From assembly GCA_000181795.3 (NCBI GenBank), contig CM012955.1, forward strand, positions 8,871,022 to 8,935,021: DNA of 64,000 nt, given 5' to 3'. Origin of the DNA: Trichinella spiralis. Taxonomy: Eukaryota; Nematoda; Enoplea; Trichinellida; Trichinellidae. A program made the position numbers and the translations under genes. The notes below the pieces were generated by a model, which saw nothing but the letters and a program-made list of their open reading frames with translations, was not told where the DNA came from and did no database searches. This document shows, piece after piece, positions 24,801 through 36,918 of this stretch (within the stretch, counting starts at the first letter, position 1; each line of letters opens with the position of its first letter).

Positions 24801-27800
24801 TTAGATTAGTGTTTCAAAAATGAAATGCTGATCAGATGATACTGTTATTCGTTTTTCTTTTAAAATACACAAAAAAGCCAGCAAAGTAAAGAAAATGGCC
24901 TTGCACTAACCTGTATAACGCGCATATTCAGGCCGGTCTCCTGGGCCAATTGTTCTCGGATATGCCGGGTGGGCTTTGGTGTGGCTGCGAAGGCCGCTTT
25001 GAGTGTCTCCAGCTGCTTGGCCTTGATTGTTGTCCGAGGTCCGCGTCGTTTAGCCCCGTTGGAGGAAGTTCCAACGCTGGTTCCAGTGGTGGCAGCCAAA
25101 TCCGCACCGTTGGAACCGTTGGAAATTCCATTGATGCTGTCGTCATTTTTGCTCAATTTTGCTTGCTCCTGGCTGCAACACGAATCGGGACTAGAAGAAG
25201 CAAAATGTTGCTCATCGGCAGGGGAAAGAACGTCCTGCTCTTCGAGTATCGCCTCTGCAGGTGTGGAATCGATCAGCTGCAATGATGAAGGAGGGCCTTT
25301 GACAGGTTCTTCTATCTTTTTCCCGTCTTCTTCGTCCTCACTGCCGCTTTCAGAAATAGGCTGATTGATGAGTTCTTGCTGAGAATCTGCAAAAATAAAA
25401 TGCTAAAAACTTTCCAACATTGCAACATACGTTGAAAACTTTTTACAAAATGCAAAATGCAAGCAACAGTCAGTCAATGAAAAAAGAATTACTGGAAAAT
25501 TCAAAGAAAAGTTCACCGATTTGAAAATTATCACTATTTGCAAAAAAAAGGTTTTTTTTCTGCCTTTTCATAAAATTAGTGGAAAATTTTGTTCATTTGT
25601 TTCCAATGCAAAAGTGAACTTTAGCTGAAAGCAACATCAACTTGACTTTCCCTCAATTTGAATGGCCATTTCGATTTTTCAATCAATCATCTACAATCGA
25701 AAATGAATAACCAACCTAACGGAAAATTTGAATACGTTCAAATATGAGAGGTTAGTATGAGAAGAGAAAAAGAGGAAAAATATTCACAAATAAAATCACA
25801 AATCATTGCCTTTGTCGATTATTATCTTTGTAAAAAATTTTCGAATTGAAAAAATTAATGTATTTTTTAGGAAAAATATTCAGTCAGCAAATAAAAATTA
25901 AGAAAAGTGAAATGAAAATTCAATTCCACGTCTATTAAATCTCAACTACCAGTGTGAAATAGCAACTGGTGGTGAATAAATACATTTACATTTTACAAAA
26001 TTGGTGATAAAAGGAAATGTGATATTTAGGAGCGGTTTTGTTGACATCTGCTTTTCGACGATGAATGACAACGATGCTTGTTGGAAACTGGGGTTCGTTG
26101 TTGTGATCCGAATGGAATGGAATTGAATAAGGTCAGATGAGGTGGTGAAAAGAAGTCCGCCACATGCTCGTCTCTCTCTTTCTCTCTTATTGAGCAGCAG
26201 TGTCGACCGTCCGAACAGCCTAGGAGGCGCAGATGTGCCAAAATTGATGACCATGGACAACAAATTCAGCTTTCTGATTTTCTCCCTATGATCAAACGCC
26301 GAAGAAACCTACCCACCACTCGGCAAAGAGCAAACGCGAAAAGCAAAGGCAGAAGAAATATGACACTTTTTCAAAAACGAACAATAGTGCAATGTTAGAG
26401 TTTAGAGTTGAACAGCAGGATACGCACGCACAAACGGCTTGCCACAAAGCAAGAAACAGGTCGTCGCTGTTGAAGGCTTAAAAAATCTTACAGTCCCCAC
26501 TTTGAAACGATTTGCTTACAAAAAAACAAACAAACAAACAATTTATATTCAACCGCACATCGCAGTGCCACTTCCCAGCTTTTTCTGCACAGCCGCCTCT
26601 CTTTCTACAAGTTTCTAGATATTCTTTTTTTCCAAACTTATGAACAAGATATTTTTGCATGCCCCAAACTGGTTAATTTTGCAACTAACAAACCTACCTG
26701 CTGAGATTGAAAAGCTGGACTGACCGTACACGTCGAGGTTAGCCAAAAAAGACTAGGTCATAAAAGGTTTCAAACATCACCTACCTACACATTCACTGTT
26801 GACTCATTTGAAAACTGTTTTTTTCTCTTTTTATAACTCTGACAAAAATTATTTCCACTCTACTCCACTGCAAAATGTAATATCATTAAACTTATTTTAT
26901 TTTTGTGATTACATGAGGCATTTATTCGGTGAATATCATCAACAAAAATGTAAAACCCCTCTAAACTTTTTAAAGCAAGTTTAATTCGCTTACAATATTA
27001 CGCTTACAAGCAAATACCTCTTCGTGAATTATTCAACTTATGATAAACATTTCAAAATACAATATAATAATCATCTGATATGAAGCATGCCACAATAGAA
27101 CCATAACTTTTAAAATACAAGTGCGTGATGAGCAACTTTTCTTACTAAAATATTTTCCTTTTCACCTGATAATAAAGTTCATTTATAAGATATGTACTTG
27201 TGTACCAGTAAAGTTGAAATGTGTTGTTAATTAATTGTTAATAATATTTGAAAAAAGTTTTCGAAACGCCTTCAAACAGATTGCTCACTTGTTCATTCAT
27301 ATTCAGAAATGTCGTGCTTGAACTTAAGTTATTTTCGATAGCAATTTACTACAGTTGTTAATATTATTCAAAAAATCAATTAAAACTGTATGAAAAATTA
27401 TACTCTCGTGACAAATAAAGAAGCGGTAAAAATAAAATTATTGCAATAAAGCAGGCGAATTATTTGATAAATTTTACATTGTTACCTTCGCTTCTTTCGT
27501 GGAAATGTCAGCAACTGCTTTCACAGCTTGAAAAAAAGCATGCATTTTTACAATCATTGTTAGGTTACGTGGGAACGACTTTTACAAAGCAAACACTTTT
27601 ATTGTAGTGATATAAATAGCACGATTTCATGTAAACTGCTCAACTTATAACATCATTCCATTGAAAATGTTGCTGATAGATTTTAAACGCTCAATAATAG
27701 CAATACTAATAATGATCAGCTTGATAAATAAATACTCTTTACAATTTCTCATGTTAAAAAACTTATGAAAAGCAGGAAAAATGGGGAATAATGTAACTAT

Positions 27801-28981
27801 TTTGATAACACTCTTTGTTAAAATTTTTACTTTCCATTTGTAATCCATAACATTGTAACTATCGCTTGTTTTCTAAAGCCAGCATGAAATTGCATAATAT
27901 GAAAAGTTTGTTTCTTATAGCAATTATCTATTTTTCAAATGTACCAACTTCGTCAGTACGTCAGTAGTTGTAATTATGCAAGTGTTTACCTTTTACCTTT
28001 TCTCATCGTGCAATGCTACAAAGTTTTTCAAATGGAAATTCAATGCAACTAATTCTATTATAAAATAAACTCATCTATTTCAATTTCTTTTTATTTCAGA
28101 TGTTCAGTTTGATATATTTGCCTGCTTTATGAATTTTTTTCACCTTATGCAACAACCCAATTGACCTGAACGTTAGGTACAGGCAAAATTCCTGGCGAAG
28201 TAAGAAAAGCGAAAATCGTTAAACTCATTATTCTTAACTCCCTGTAGAATTTGTGTGTTTTACACAAGGGACAGAAATGTTCTAACGTTTACAAACATTT
28301 CAAAGTTGATATCTTCAAATTTATCATCTATTTAAGCTTGATTATCATGCAGATGTTCATATAGTTCTCATTTCAAGCATTATATGTATACTAAAAGTTT
28401 AGAATATTTTTTATAACATCATCACAGTTTAATGATCTAGTGTTTCATGAAATCAATATTACTTCTTCAGATTCATGAAAAAAATGATCACTGTTACCTG
28501 TTGTAGCAGAATGTATTAGCGACTTAGTTCATCAAGCTGAGCATACTTACTTTGGGCATGACTAGTTTTCATGTAGTCAGTTTTGCAAACAAAAGTACTG
28601 TCATTGATAATGTATAGCTGATCTCCAGTATTTAGGCGCTTCTGACAAATTGTGCAGCAAAAGCAGTCAATGTGAAATGCTTTATTTCGGGCATAGCGAA
28701 CCAAATCACCACGAGAAAAATTCTGGGAACACCTCGAACATTTTGCTCCATATCTTCTGAATATTTAAATATAAAAATCACAAAATTTTCAACAAAAGAA
28801 AATAAACTTACTTCAAAAAGTCTGTTTTGCAAAAAATTAGACCATCTCTCGTAAAACAACGATCATCCAGTGGAGTTTGGCATACTTCACAAACAATACA
28901 AGAACCATGCCAAGATTTGTCCATCACATGATATAAATAACGATCGTATATAGGTTTCTTGCAACCAGCGCACAGTGTCAT
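18886..28981 (-). CDS. LHX1: LIM-homeobox transcription factor, Lhx1/5 (LIN-11/Lim1) class
   Basis: Nuclear DNA-binding regulator of neuron identity; two zinc-binding LIM domains recruit cofactors. Seven coding exons join in phase to 457 residues: 28981-28812 (LIM1: [16 protein letters not shown], ending FCKTDFLK), 28756-28551 (LIM2: [19 protein letters not shown], ending VCKTDYMK), 25386-24911 (acidic/serine linker and homeodomain start), 21169-21031 (homeodomain end), 19351-19148, and 19064-18886; the remaining junction falls inside the homeodomain. That domain reads [20 protein letters not shown] to MRVIQ, then [16 protein letters not shown], the Lhx1/5 signature, split between VIQ and VWFQ, as is typical of this class. 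After the homeodomain come [18 protein letters not shown] and a histidine run ending STLNW. Introns of 3.2 and 3.7 kb contrast with the 50-80 nt introns elsewhere and may hold enhancers. I chose ATG 28981 by analogy with the family start M-x-x-CAGC; an in-frame ATG at 29005 and an acceptor-like TTCTGTAG lie just upstream. Confidence 0.93.
20380..20990. other. G+C-richer island in the Lhx1/5 intron next to the homeodomain exon
   Basis: Compared with the surrounding intron, this stretch is clearly richer in G+C and CG dinucleotides (for example around 20440-20540 and 20700-20840) and runs almost up to the homeodomain exon. A minus-strand open frame of about 89 codons (20994-20725) has no family resemblance. 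It may be an intronic regulatory element, or the 3' end of an alternative transcript that reads past the donor at 21030 and stops after about 15 codons. Function is inference. Confidence 0.35.
23580..23960. other. Second G+C-richer island in the large Lhx1/5 intron
   Basis: A 350-400 base patch of mixed composition inside the otherwise AT-rich 3.7 kb intron that splits the homeodomain. No reading frame or RNA structure stands out. It is a candidate intronic enhancer by composition and position only. Confidence 0.3.
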
Positions 28982-31900
28982 GTTCACCGCTACAGAATAA
29001 ATCATTAACCATTGCTTTTATGGAATATTTACATGCAGAAAATTTCTTGTAAGGAATCTGTATACTTTTCTCAAAAAAAACAAATCCAAATATCAGTATG
29101 AAAGTGCAGGATGTGAATTTTTACAAAAAATAATTAATTGGATATACTGATTATGTGAATGATCAATTACCAAGTAAAAGTTACACTGGCAGGCAAGTGC
29201 ACATCGAAATTTTTGTCGAGATACTTTTGAAAACCTATTCAAAGATATCAGTCGGCGATTTCCAGTAATAAACGTATGAAAACGTGACGCCAACTTTTCT
29301 TTGCTTTTCACAAGCGTGCTTATCAGACTGGCGTAAGATTGGTTAAACTCTGGTCAGTCCAATAGCCACCGTCCTCTACATCCTACCGTATTAACTAACC
29401 AATCAGCATCAAGCATCCGCTTGAATTGCAATCAATCGATTATGTTATGCTGGCAACGACCAGTGACGTGTTTGGGTAAATTTCTGGAAATTTATTTTGT
29501 CATGATAACATTTTTTAGTCAATGTTAAACATGAAGAACTTTTTATATTCTGTTCGATAAACAGTTATATGAAATTGGATTTTCTTTACTTTTACAAAAG
29601 TCGCTAGCAGCAAAGCTCCATTAACTATATCTGAATAGCTGGCACCTGAATACATAACTGAGAACAATAACCAGGTTGTATCAAGTTGAAGAAGGCAGAG
29701 TGTCATATCCTGACCTTGGAACAGTTGGAATGGTATTCACAGAGACCAGTAAAGTGAAGGAATCGAAAGGGCGGACGATAAAAGCGACTTTGTGTCTATT
29801 CAACATAATCCGTCCTCGATTTGACACTATTGACAAATAATGTCAAGTGGTTTTGCTGCTAATATTCCATGGCACCTCAATGTTTGGATTTGTCATCCTT
29901 TTAAAGAAAACTGGTAATTTTTATTTTAATAAATTCTTGGTATGCCTCTAAACGTTTTTTATATTCATAAAAAGGTACTATTCTATTAAATTTTAAATAA
30001 AATGTGACTTCATTGCAACTAATTCAGAAAACTCGTCGCTCAACAGAAAAAGTAAAAGCTGATGCTGAATCACTCAGTTTTTATATAAATAAATAAATAT
30101 AAAGAAATATATATAATACAAATGTTATGTTGGGACAATGTGATAAAGTGTAACATTATGACGTAACAGTATGATGTTGATAAAATAAGTAAAAACTTTT
30201 AGAAAAATATTTAACATACGTAAATTCAAAATTTTTAAACATTTTCAATGAATTAATTTCATTGTTATGAAATTGTATTTCATACAAGCTATTAAATGAA
30301 AATAATGTTCATTATAAAAATGACCTGCTTCTTTATTTAAATTTAGCAAAGTTGAATTCAACACTTTTTATCTAATTAATCAAGTACATTACACTTGTCA
30401 GACTATTAAAAAGTATTAGTGCGCCACTTATGTCTGAATTTGAATCACTTTGAAATTTCATTTTAAGGTTAATGAATTTTACAATGAGAAACTTTTGTTT
30501 CTCAGTTACGAAGAATCATTTGATAATGAAACTTTTCCATAAAAATACATCATACTTTGAAAATAATGTTAAAGTAAATACTGCTATAGCATGACTCATC
30601 ATCGATAATTTGACATAGATACTCGAATTTTCTCAAATATTATTGAAAAAATTACTCACTTATGCAAAACAGTGTACATTCATTAAAATAGAATAGAAAT
30701 ATTGCTTTCTTATTGGGTATTCTATGAATTTACATGATTTTGCAAGAACTAAAGATTTCATATAATACTGAGCAGATTTCCATTATCCTCAGCAAATAAA
30801 ACAAAGCATTTATGATGTATCTTCATTCCCTGATGAGTAGATCTGCAAAGCTGACAGAAATAAATTTACTTGAAAAGGCTTTTTATTACTGTACAATAAT
30901 AATAAGTCTAAAACTGCTTTGTCCATTGCAATTAAAGCATTGAAAGCAGAACATTTTAAACCAAAAAAATACGATCTACTGGAGCAAGTATGCAAATAAC
31001 AAAAAATAAATAGGACCATCATGTGAATTCAAAACACAGAAAACACGTCAGAGAGCTACAGACATCAATAAAACAAACACAATGCAAACCAAATTTTAGA
31101 AAAGGGAGTGTTGTGAGCAGTGGAAATGATAGAACAACAAAAGAGAGACAAAAATATGGAATTAATATTATGAAGCGCATATAATGATAATATAATGAAG
31201 AATAAAGATGGAAATATTCTGAACGTGAGAAACATAGAACAACAAGCTCAAAAGTGCAATCAGAAATGCATAAACAATTACCTTTGCCATGCTACGGAAC
31301 GGAGAGATGCGAGCGCAAAGTCCGGCAGAGATGAAATGATCAACAGATGAGCCAACGCGAATTCATGCAAGCAACATCGGGGAGAAACGATTCACTTGTT
31401 TTAGGCGTTCAGCAACACTGAACATTATTTGCATAATTTATAGATGAATTTGCTTGCGTAATTGTGATTTTATATTCTCTAGATTAGAATTCATATACTT
31501 TGAACTTTGATTTCTCATAATTGATTTAATTACAGTACACTGTAATTTTGAATTAAGTAAAATTTTGTCCAACGCCAAGCCGTTCACTGATCAAAATGAT
31601 ATCTGTCAATCGTGCACTGAGCTTTTATAACGCCTATCAGTTCTGCCTCATTAAAATGCAAATTTTTTCACTATCTGTGATTGCCAGTTTTGCTTCGGTT
31701 TTGCCATGGCAGCGTTCATAAGACAACATTTGAAAACAGATGCGTAATGAAAAATTATCTTTTGTAATTTAATTACTGAAATCAACCATTTCAACAAAAT
31801 AAAATTACGAAAATAACTTTAACAAAACAAATAAAAATGTTTAAAAATATTTTTTTCATTTAAAATTCTAGTATAAAACAAACATTTTTGCTAGTTTTAT

Positions 31901-32336
31901 TAAATGTAAATTTAATTTTTATCTACAAGTTGAAGAAAACGTTAATATCTGTATTTTGAATAGAATAAGCAACAGGGAAAATGTTATTTATAAACAAATT
32001 AATTTCATTAATGTGTATGTGTCAAGCAAAGCAATAAAGACAGTGTATTCTGACTTGGATGAGCTGAAGAAAACGCTGTTGACGGGCGTTAAGCGCTCTG
32101 CGTGCGTTTTGTAAAACTTTCAATTTAGTCATTAATTTATGGTAAATTGCAATTTCATGCAATTCAGTAAAAAATTTTCATCATTAAATTATAATTACCT
32201 GAAATTATTTCATAAATTCTCAAGTCCTATGTGTATGATGTATGAATGAATGTATGCATAAACCTGCATTACTTTAATTTTTACTGTAATAAAAGAACTT
32301 TGGTTTTATATATAAACTGTGAAATTTGGAAAAGTG
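28982..32336. other. Intergenic between divergent Lhx1/5 and NDUFA7
   Basis: About 3.4 kb between two genes facing away from each other, so both promoters must lie here. Two G+C-richer patches stand out: 29330-29480, with ATTGG/CCAAT-type boxes, and 31282-31400, which on the minus strand ends in a good splice donor (GGCAAAG, then GTAATT) and could be a non-coding first exon of Lhx1/5. The rest is AT-rich with no gene that I can support. Confidence 0.4.
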
Positions 32337-33071
32337 ATGACAATTATTAAAAAAATTGCACCTCCAATACAGCATACGGAGTCTGCGCCTTTTATTAAAT
32401 TTTTATTGAGCCTGTTAATGCGGTTTAAACGGTACAAACAAAATGGCGAGTTTGTTAGAGTATGTTTGCAATAGTTTTGCTTCGCTGGACTTTTTTTTAA
32501 TTAGCATGCAGTTTTGCTGTATCTGATTTATTCACTTTTATTCACCTAAGAATGCTTTTTGCAGCAAAGCAATTAGATATTGAAAAAAGCAATTTTGATT
32601 TACTTTAATTTGATTGTGATTTACTTTCTAAACTGCAATTTTGTTGCATATTTGTGCAGGATGGTTATGTGAATTGTCTGCGTTACGCTGACGAAATAAC
32701 ATCGCGTAGTCTGCCACCGCCAACACTACCTTATGGTATTAATCGAAAAATTAGTCACAATTATTATTATGATCGAGATGCCCGTCGTAGTGTTCAGCCA
32801 CCTCGTTTGATCGGTGAAGATGTCTTGCAGTTAGCAAGTTCAAAGTAATATGTTATATTTTTATTTATTTATTTATTTAAAATCTGTAGGGATTAAAAAA
32901 TTTTTTAATTTTTGATTTTTGTTTAGAAAAGACAATAAGAATGTATTCATATCACTGCCGTATCCAGTTCCAGGCGTTGGATATGCGTGGAAAAGAGATG
33001 CTTCTGAAGAATTGAAGCAAACTAAATATGATCCATCTTTGAAAGAATTGGAGCGTTTTGATGCGAAATAA
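32337..33071 (+). CDS. NDUFA7: NDUFA7 (B14.5a), accessory subunit of mitochondrial complex I
   Basis: Accessory subunit of NADH:ubiquinone oxidoreductase in the inner mitochondrial membrane. Three exons (32337-32459, 32660-32844, 32927-33071) join in phase to 150 residues; human NDUFA7 is 113, and the extra length is mostly C-terminal. The family core is clear: ESAPFIKFLLSLLMRFKR at the N terminus, then CLRYADEITSRSLPPPTLP and SHNYYYDRDARRSVQPP, matching the human RTQPPPKLP and NNYYCTRDGRRESVPP segments. A second possible start (ATGGCGAG at about 32444) lies in another frame and would not join exon 2 in phase. AATAAA occurs at 33268-33273, about 200 bases after the stop. Confidence 0.88.
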
Positions 33072-34349
33072 TATTCTTATTTTTATTCACAGACCCTTTC
33101 ATTTATTTATCAATAGAATTTGTATTAGAAAAATGCAGAAATAGAATGATAAAAGTGAAATTTCAAAAGTATCATTGAGTTTACTTTTGCCGTGTGTAAA
33201 AAATTTTTTCTGAAATAATGTGCAGAATTTTGCCCTTTCATAAATCAAATGATAATATGTGAAAATGAATAAATTTAAGAACGTTATTTTTTATCTGAGT
33301 GTTTATTTGTTTGCGAAACCGTTTTTAAAGATTGTCTTTTAAAATTATTCATTTAAAGCATTCACTTGTGAAATGTAAAAGCAAATAAATGTAAATTACT
33401 TTTTTACCAATAATTTTCTAATTAATGATAAATGAATTTAAGTTTACATTTGAAGTTCAGCTGTTCATTAATGCATTATTGATTTAAAGTGTTCTGTAAT
33501 AAATTTAATCAGCTTATGGTTCAAACATGCATTAGCCTTTACCAAATGTTCCTCACATTTATTATTTACAAAATGAAATAAGCAGATGACTCATTTTTTA
33601 TTGATATCGATCAGTTATCAATAGTTAAAAAATATGATGCAATTGACTAAATAGAAAAGTTGAAGTAAAAACTTAACAGTGAAATAAATATATACATATA
33701 TATAGTGCACACAAAGCAGCTGAAAGTAACCAATTTCAAAGTTTTGATTATCATGTGTTTTTTATAAAATAATGGCGTGTTTTATCTGAGAAAAAAAAAT
33801 TTAGACGAGATTTGAATTGTAAAAAGGAAATTTTGCATGTAAAATTTCATTATTAATAATTTTATTATTCATTAATAACAGTGTTACTGTTAAATTATTA
33901 AATTTATGAAGTATTTAGTTAAGAAAAAAATGAATGTATCTATATGTTTATTTATTGATGTATTATTAGCAAAAATTATAATATAATGCAATTAATAGTA
34001 AAATTATATGCAGATATTTGCTTTAAAAAATGAAATGAGGCAATGATTAACAAAAACTATATTTAATTTGAGTTCACATGCAACGTTTGCAGTTATTTTT
34101 TACAACAATGGCATAAGCAGTTTTGAATGATATTTAATAAAATAAGTAGATTTTCAGAATTCAATACGGCAGAAGCAAAGTCGAACAATTGTAATTTCAT
34201 TACGGATGACAAATAGCCAATGTTATTGTGGCAATTTCCGCACCCAGCTCGTTATTCAAGTGTTAGCATTAAAAACGCTTCAGCGCGGCTTGGATGTTCA
34301 AATAAAATAAATTTCCACTGCTGCTAATTACGCAAAACACCACTGCTGA
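33072..34349. other. Intergenic, AT-rich
   Basis: Contains the NDUFA7 3' UTR and the receptor promoter. The last 150 bases are richer in G+C and include CTAATTAC, a generic homeodomain core site, at about 34323-34330. No gene or repeat family seen. Confidence 0.45.
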
Positions 34350-36330
34350 ATGTACTACACACTGGCACACAACCAAACTGAATTGCCTGCTGTCCACGTT
34401 GCTAACAATGTCGCATTTTACATATTTTTTTTATTAATCGGAATCTGGGCGTTGATGTTCAACTTGATCTTATTGCTAATAATTAAAAAAGTGAATCCTA
34501 TAAAGCCAAATTTGATGTTCATCTCAGGTAATTGCTTTTCAATTTAATGAACTTCTTAACGTGCTTTATCAATATAGCAATTTCATTCATACTTTCAAAA
34601 AATATTTTATCTGATATCAAGAAAATAATTTGGTTATTTTTCATTCGTTTTGGAAAATTCCAAGCTTCACCATATTACCAAAGCTTCAAAAGTTGTTGAC
34701 TCGTTAATTGTATTAAATTTATGTTTAGCGCTTGCTATTGCAAATATTTTTGGTGGAATGGGTTGTATAGCGGAAAATACACGAAAATTTGTTTATGGTT
34801 TTATTCACCAACCTTCGAAATCTACAATTGGCGAATGCTTTTCCAGCTCTCCTCATTTGTGCCTTTACACAATCGCTTATTCAATATTTACATATTTTCA
34901 ACTTGCAGTTGGTTTGGAACGCTTGTTATCTTTTTATCGCCTTGGATTGCATTATGTGATATTTACGAAAACTCGGGCAAAAATTATCTGCCTAGTCTGC
35001 ACATTACTGTCATTCATCATTCCAATAATAATATTCATTAATGTTGGGATGAATACTGGAAATATTGTCACAGGTCGCTGCAGGTCTGGTGAAATTATTT
35101 CACAACAAACTCTCGACGGAAATGCATACTTCCTGTTCTTTCTCAATGCAATTAGCATTATGATTTTTATCTGCACACTGTCATTTTTCAACAGACAGGT
35201 AAGAAAGTCTTCGTTTAGAAATTTCTTCAAAATTTAAATAATTTTGCACATATCACATTTACGTGTCTATTTTTAGAAAAGTTAATTACGAAAGTTTTTC
35301 AATTGCATCAGTCATTTCTATGTTCATGACATTTGCATGGCCAGCAAAATTGCACAGCATTGAAAATGTTGCGTTTTTCTTATTTGTCTAGCAAAAATTG
35401 GAACCTCCACTTATTGCACATTTGTTTATCACATCTTATATATAAATGTTCTGTAGAAATGCAAATTTGTGCATGGCATAGTGGCTGTTGTAAGCCTGTA
35501 AGAAATTCTTTGTCCAAGTCGTTCATAAGTTGTGGAGTTGATGAACAGCTCATGCTGTATGTATTTCACGTGAAATTAGTTCTTTTCTAATGGAAAAGTT
35601 TAAACTGATTATAAGCATTTTTAATAATCTTGAACAATTTTACCATGGATTAATATTATATTAACTCGATATTATGAAGCATTCAGAGCATAGCACATCA
35701 TTGATCCTATAATACTGATGAAGCATCAAATATTAAATTTCAAGTCAGACAGTGCATTTTACTTTTTGTCACTTTTTTTCACATAAATAGTCAATAATGT
35801 TTAACTGATTAAAAATAGCTGCATACAGTTTCTTTACAATTTATTATTTTGTAGTAAGAAAAGGAATTTATAAATGAACTAATTAATAATGCATACTGGA
35901 AATAACATTTAAAAGAATATTTCATATTTAAAAAATAAGTTGTAAGAAGAAAAGAAATCATGATTAATTAAAAAAGGTTTGATAATTTTTCAATTTTTTA
36001 CATTTTTAGAAACGAGAAATACGAACTGAAATGCGCATTCTTCAGCTGAAGGCAGAATTTCGGATAGCCAAATGCGTTTTCAGTGCGCTGATGACTACGG
36101 CAATTTGTCAATCACTGCCATGGGCAATTATATATATATTTCCAAAAAATCAATATACACTGTTTGCTTTTGATTTTCTTGGAGAGCTTTCATCGCTCAG
36201 CTGGCCCATTACAGCTTTAATGCTTATGTTTATGCATCCAGATTTAAGCCATGATGCAATGAAGAAATTCAGATGGAACAGTTGCTGCTCCAAATCAACT
36301 TCAACTTCTGTCGTATACATTGGAGAATAA
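34350..36330 (+). CDS. Seven-transmembrane receptor, nematode chemoreceptor-like
   Basis: Three exons (34350-34527, 34684-35198, 36010-36330) join in phase to 337 residues with seven hydrophobic segments: about 20-47, 58-80, 110-135, 155-178, 195-225, 250-272 and 283-300. The N-terminal tail has an N-glycosylation site (NQT). Extracellular cysteines occur in GGMGCIAE and GECFSSSPHLC, and in GRCRSGE of the second loop. At the end of helix 3, where class A receptors have DRY, the sequence is GLERLLSF, so the motif is degenerate. Helix 6 has TAICQSLPWAII, and helix 7 ends WPITALMLMFMHPDL in place of NPxxY. The overall style resembles nematode serpentine chemoreceptors (Srsx/Srx type), but I cannot name a family or ligand. 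An 811-base intron separates helices 5 and 6. BBS9, a ciliary trafficking gene, lies 590 bases downstream on the same strand. Confidence 0.8.
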
Positions 36331-36864
36331 TCGTCAATATGAAATATATCACATCATTATAACTTACAAAATGTACGTTGAAAATAATACAAAATGTCAT
36401 ATATTAGTAAATGATTTTACAAGTTCATTCTTTGAATACTTATAAAAGCGCTGCATAGTTTGACAATACAAATGATCATCAGTGAAATTTTTAAATGAGG
36501 TTACTTTTAGCTTGTCACTTGTTTTTAATTTAGCTACGCATTTCAATACTATCAGATGTATTAATATGAAAAATAACTTTTCAAACATCTTTTTGTATTT
36601 TTGCTTTGTGACATGCTTCTGGAAAATGCTAACATTCATATTGCATATATTTTTGTTGAATTTACATTCCACATGGGCCACCATTAAATTACTTAATTAA
36701 CTTTTTTCACATTTTAATGTGCATAGTTTTCAATTAATGGCAAAAAGTGCAAACTGAATTTTTTATTTATAATACTGTCAACGATGCTGTTGATGCAGCA
36801 TGTTGAAAATGAAGAAATCAATATGATGCCATTCGTGTGCTGATTTCGTTGTCACGGACACACG
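36331..36864. other. Intergenic between the receptor and BBS9
   Basis: About 530 bases holding the receptor 3' UTR and the BBS9 promoter. Open frames on both strands at 36397-36700 are AT-rich and unrecognisable. The promoter end is G+C-richer, with a degenerate X-box half (GTTGTCACGGACAC, 36848-36861) just before the perfect one. Confidence 0.5.
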
Positions 36865-36878
36865 ATTGTCATGGAAAC
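36865..36878 (+). promoter_or_regulatory. X-box (RFX/DAF-19 site) upstream of BBS9
   Basis: ATTGTCATGGAAAC fits the C. elegans X-box consensus RYYNYYATRRNRAC at every position. It lies 40 bases before the BBS9 ATG. X-boxes bound by the RFX factor DAF-19 drive ciliary genes, including the bbs genes, in worms (established knowledge), so site and target agree. Confidence 0.8.
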
Positions 36879-36918
36879 AACGGTTGTAGCTATTTGTGCT
36901 CTTAGATTTGCTTGAACA

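Noticed and set aside
26026-26263. Two overlapping open frames in the Lhx1/5 intron as an alternative coding first exon
   Set aside because: No suitable donor joins either frame to a downstream LIM exon in phase, and no homology is visible.
32444-32459. ATGGCGAG as the NDUFA7 start
   Set aside because: From this ATG the exon would end in the wrong phase for exon 2; the upstream ATG at 32337 gives correct phase and the family's N-terminal residues.
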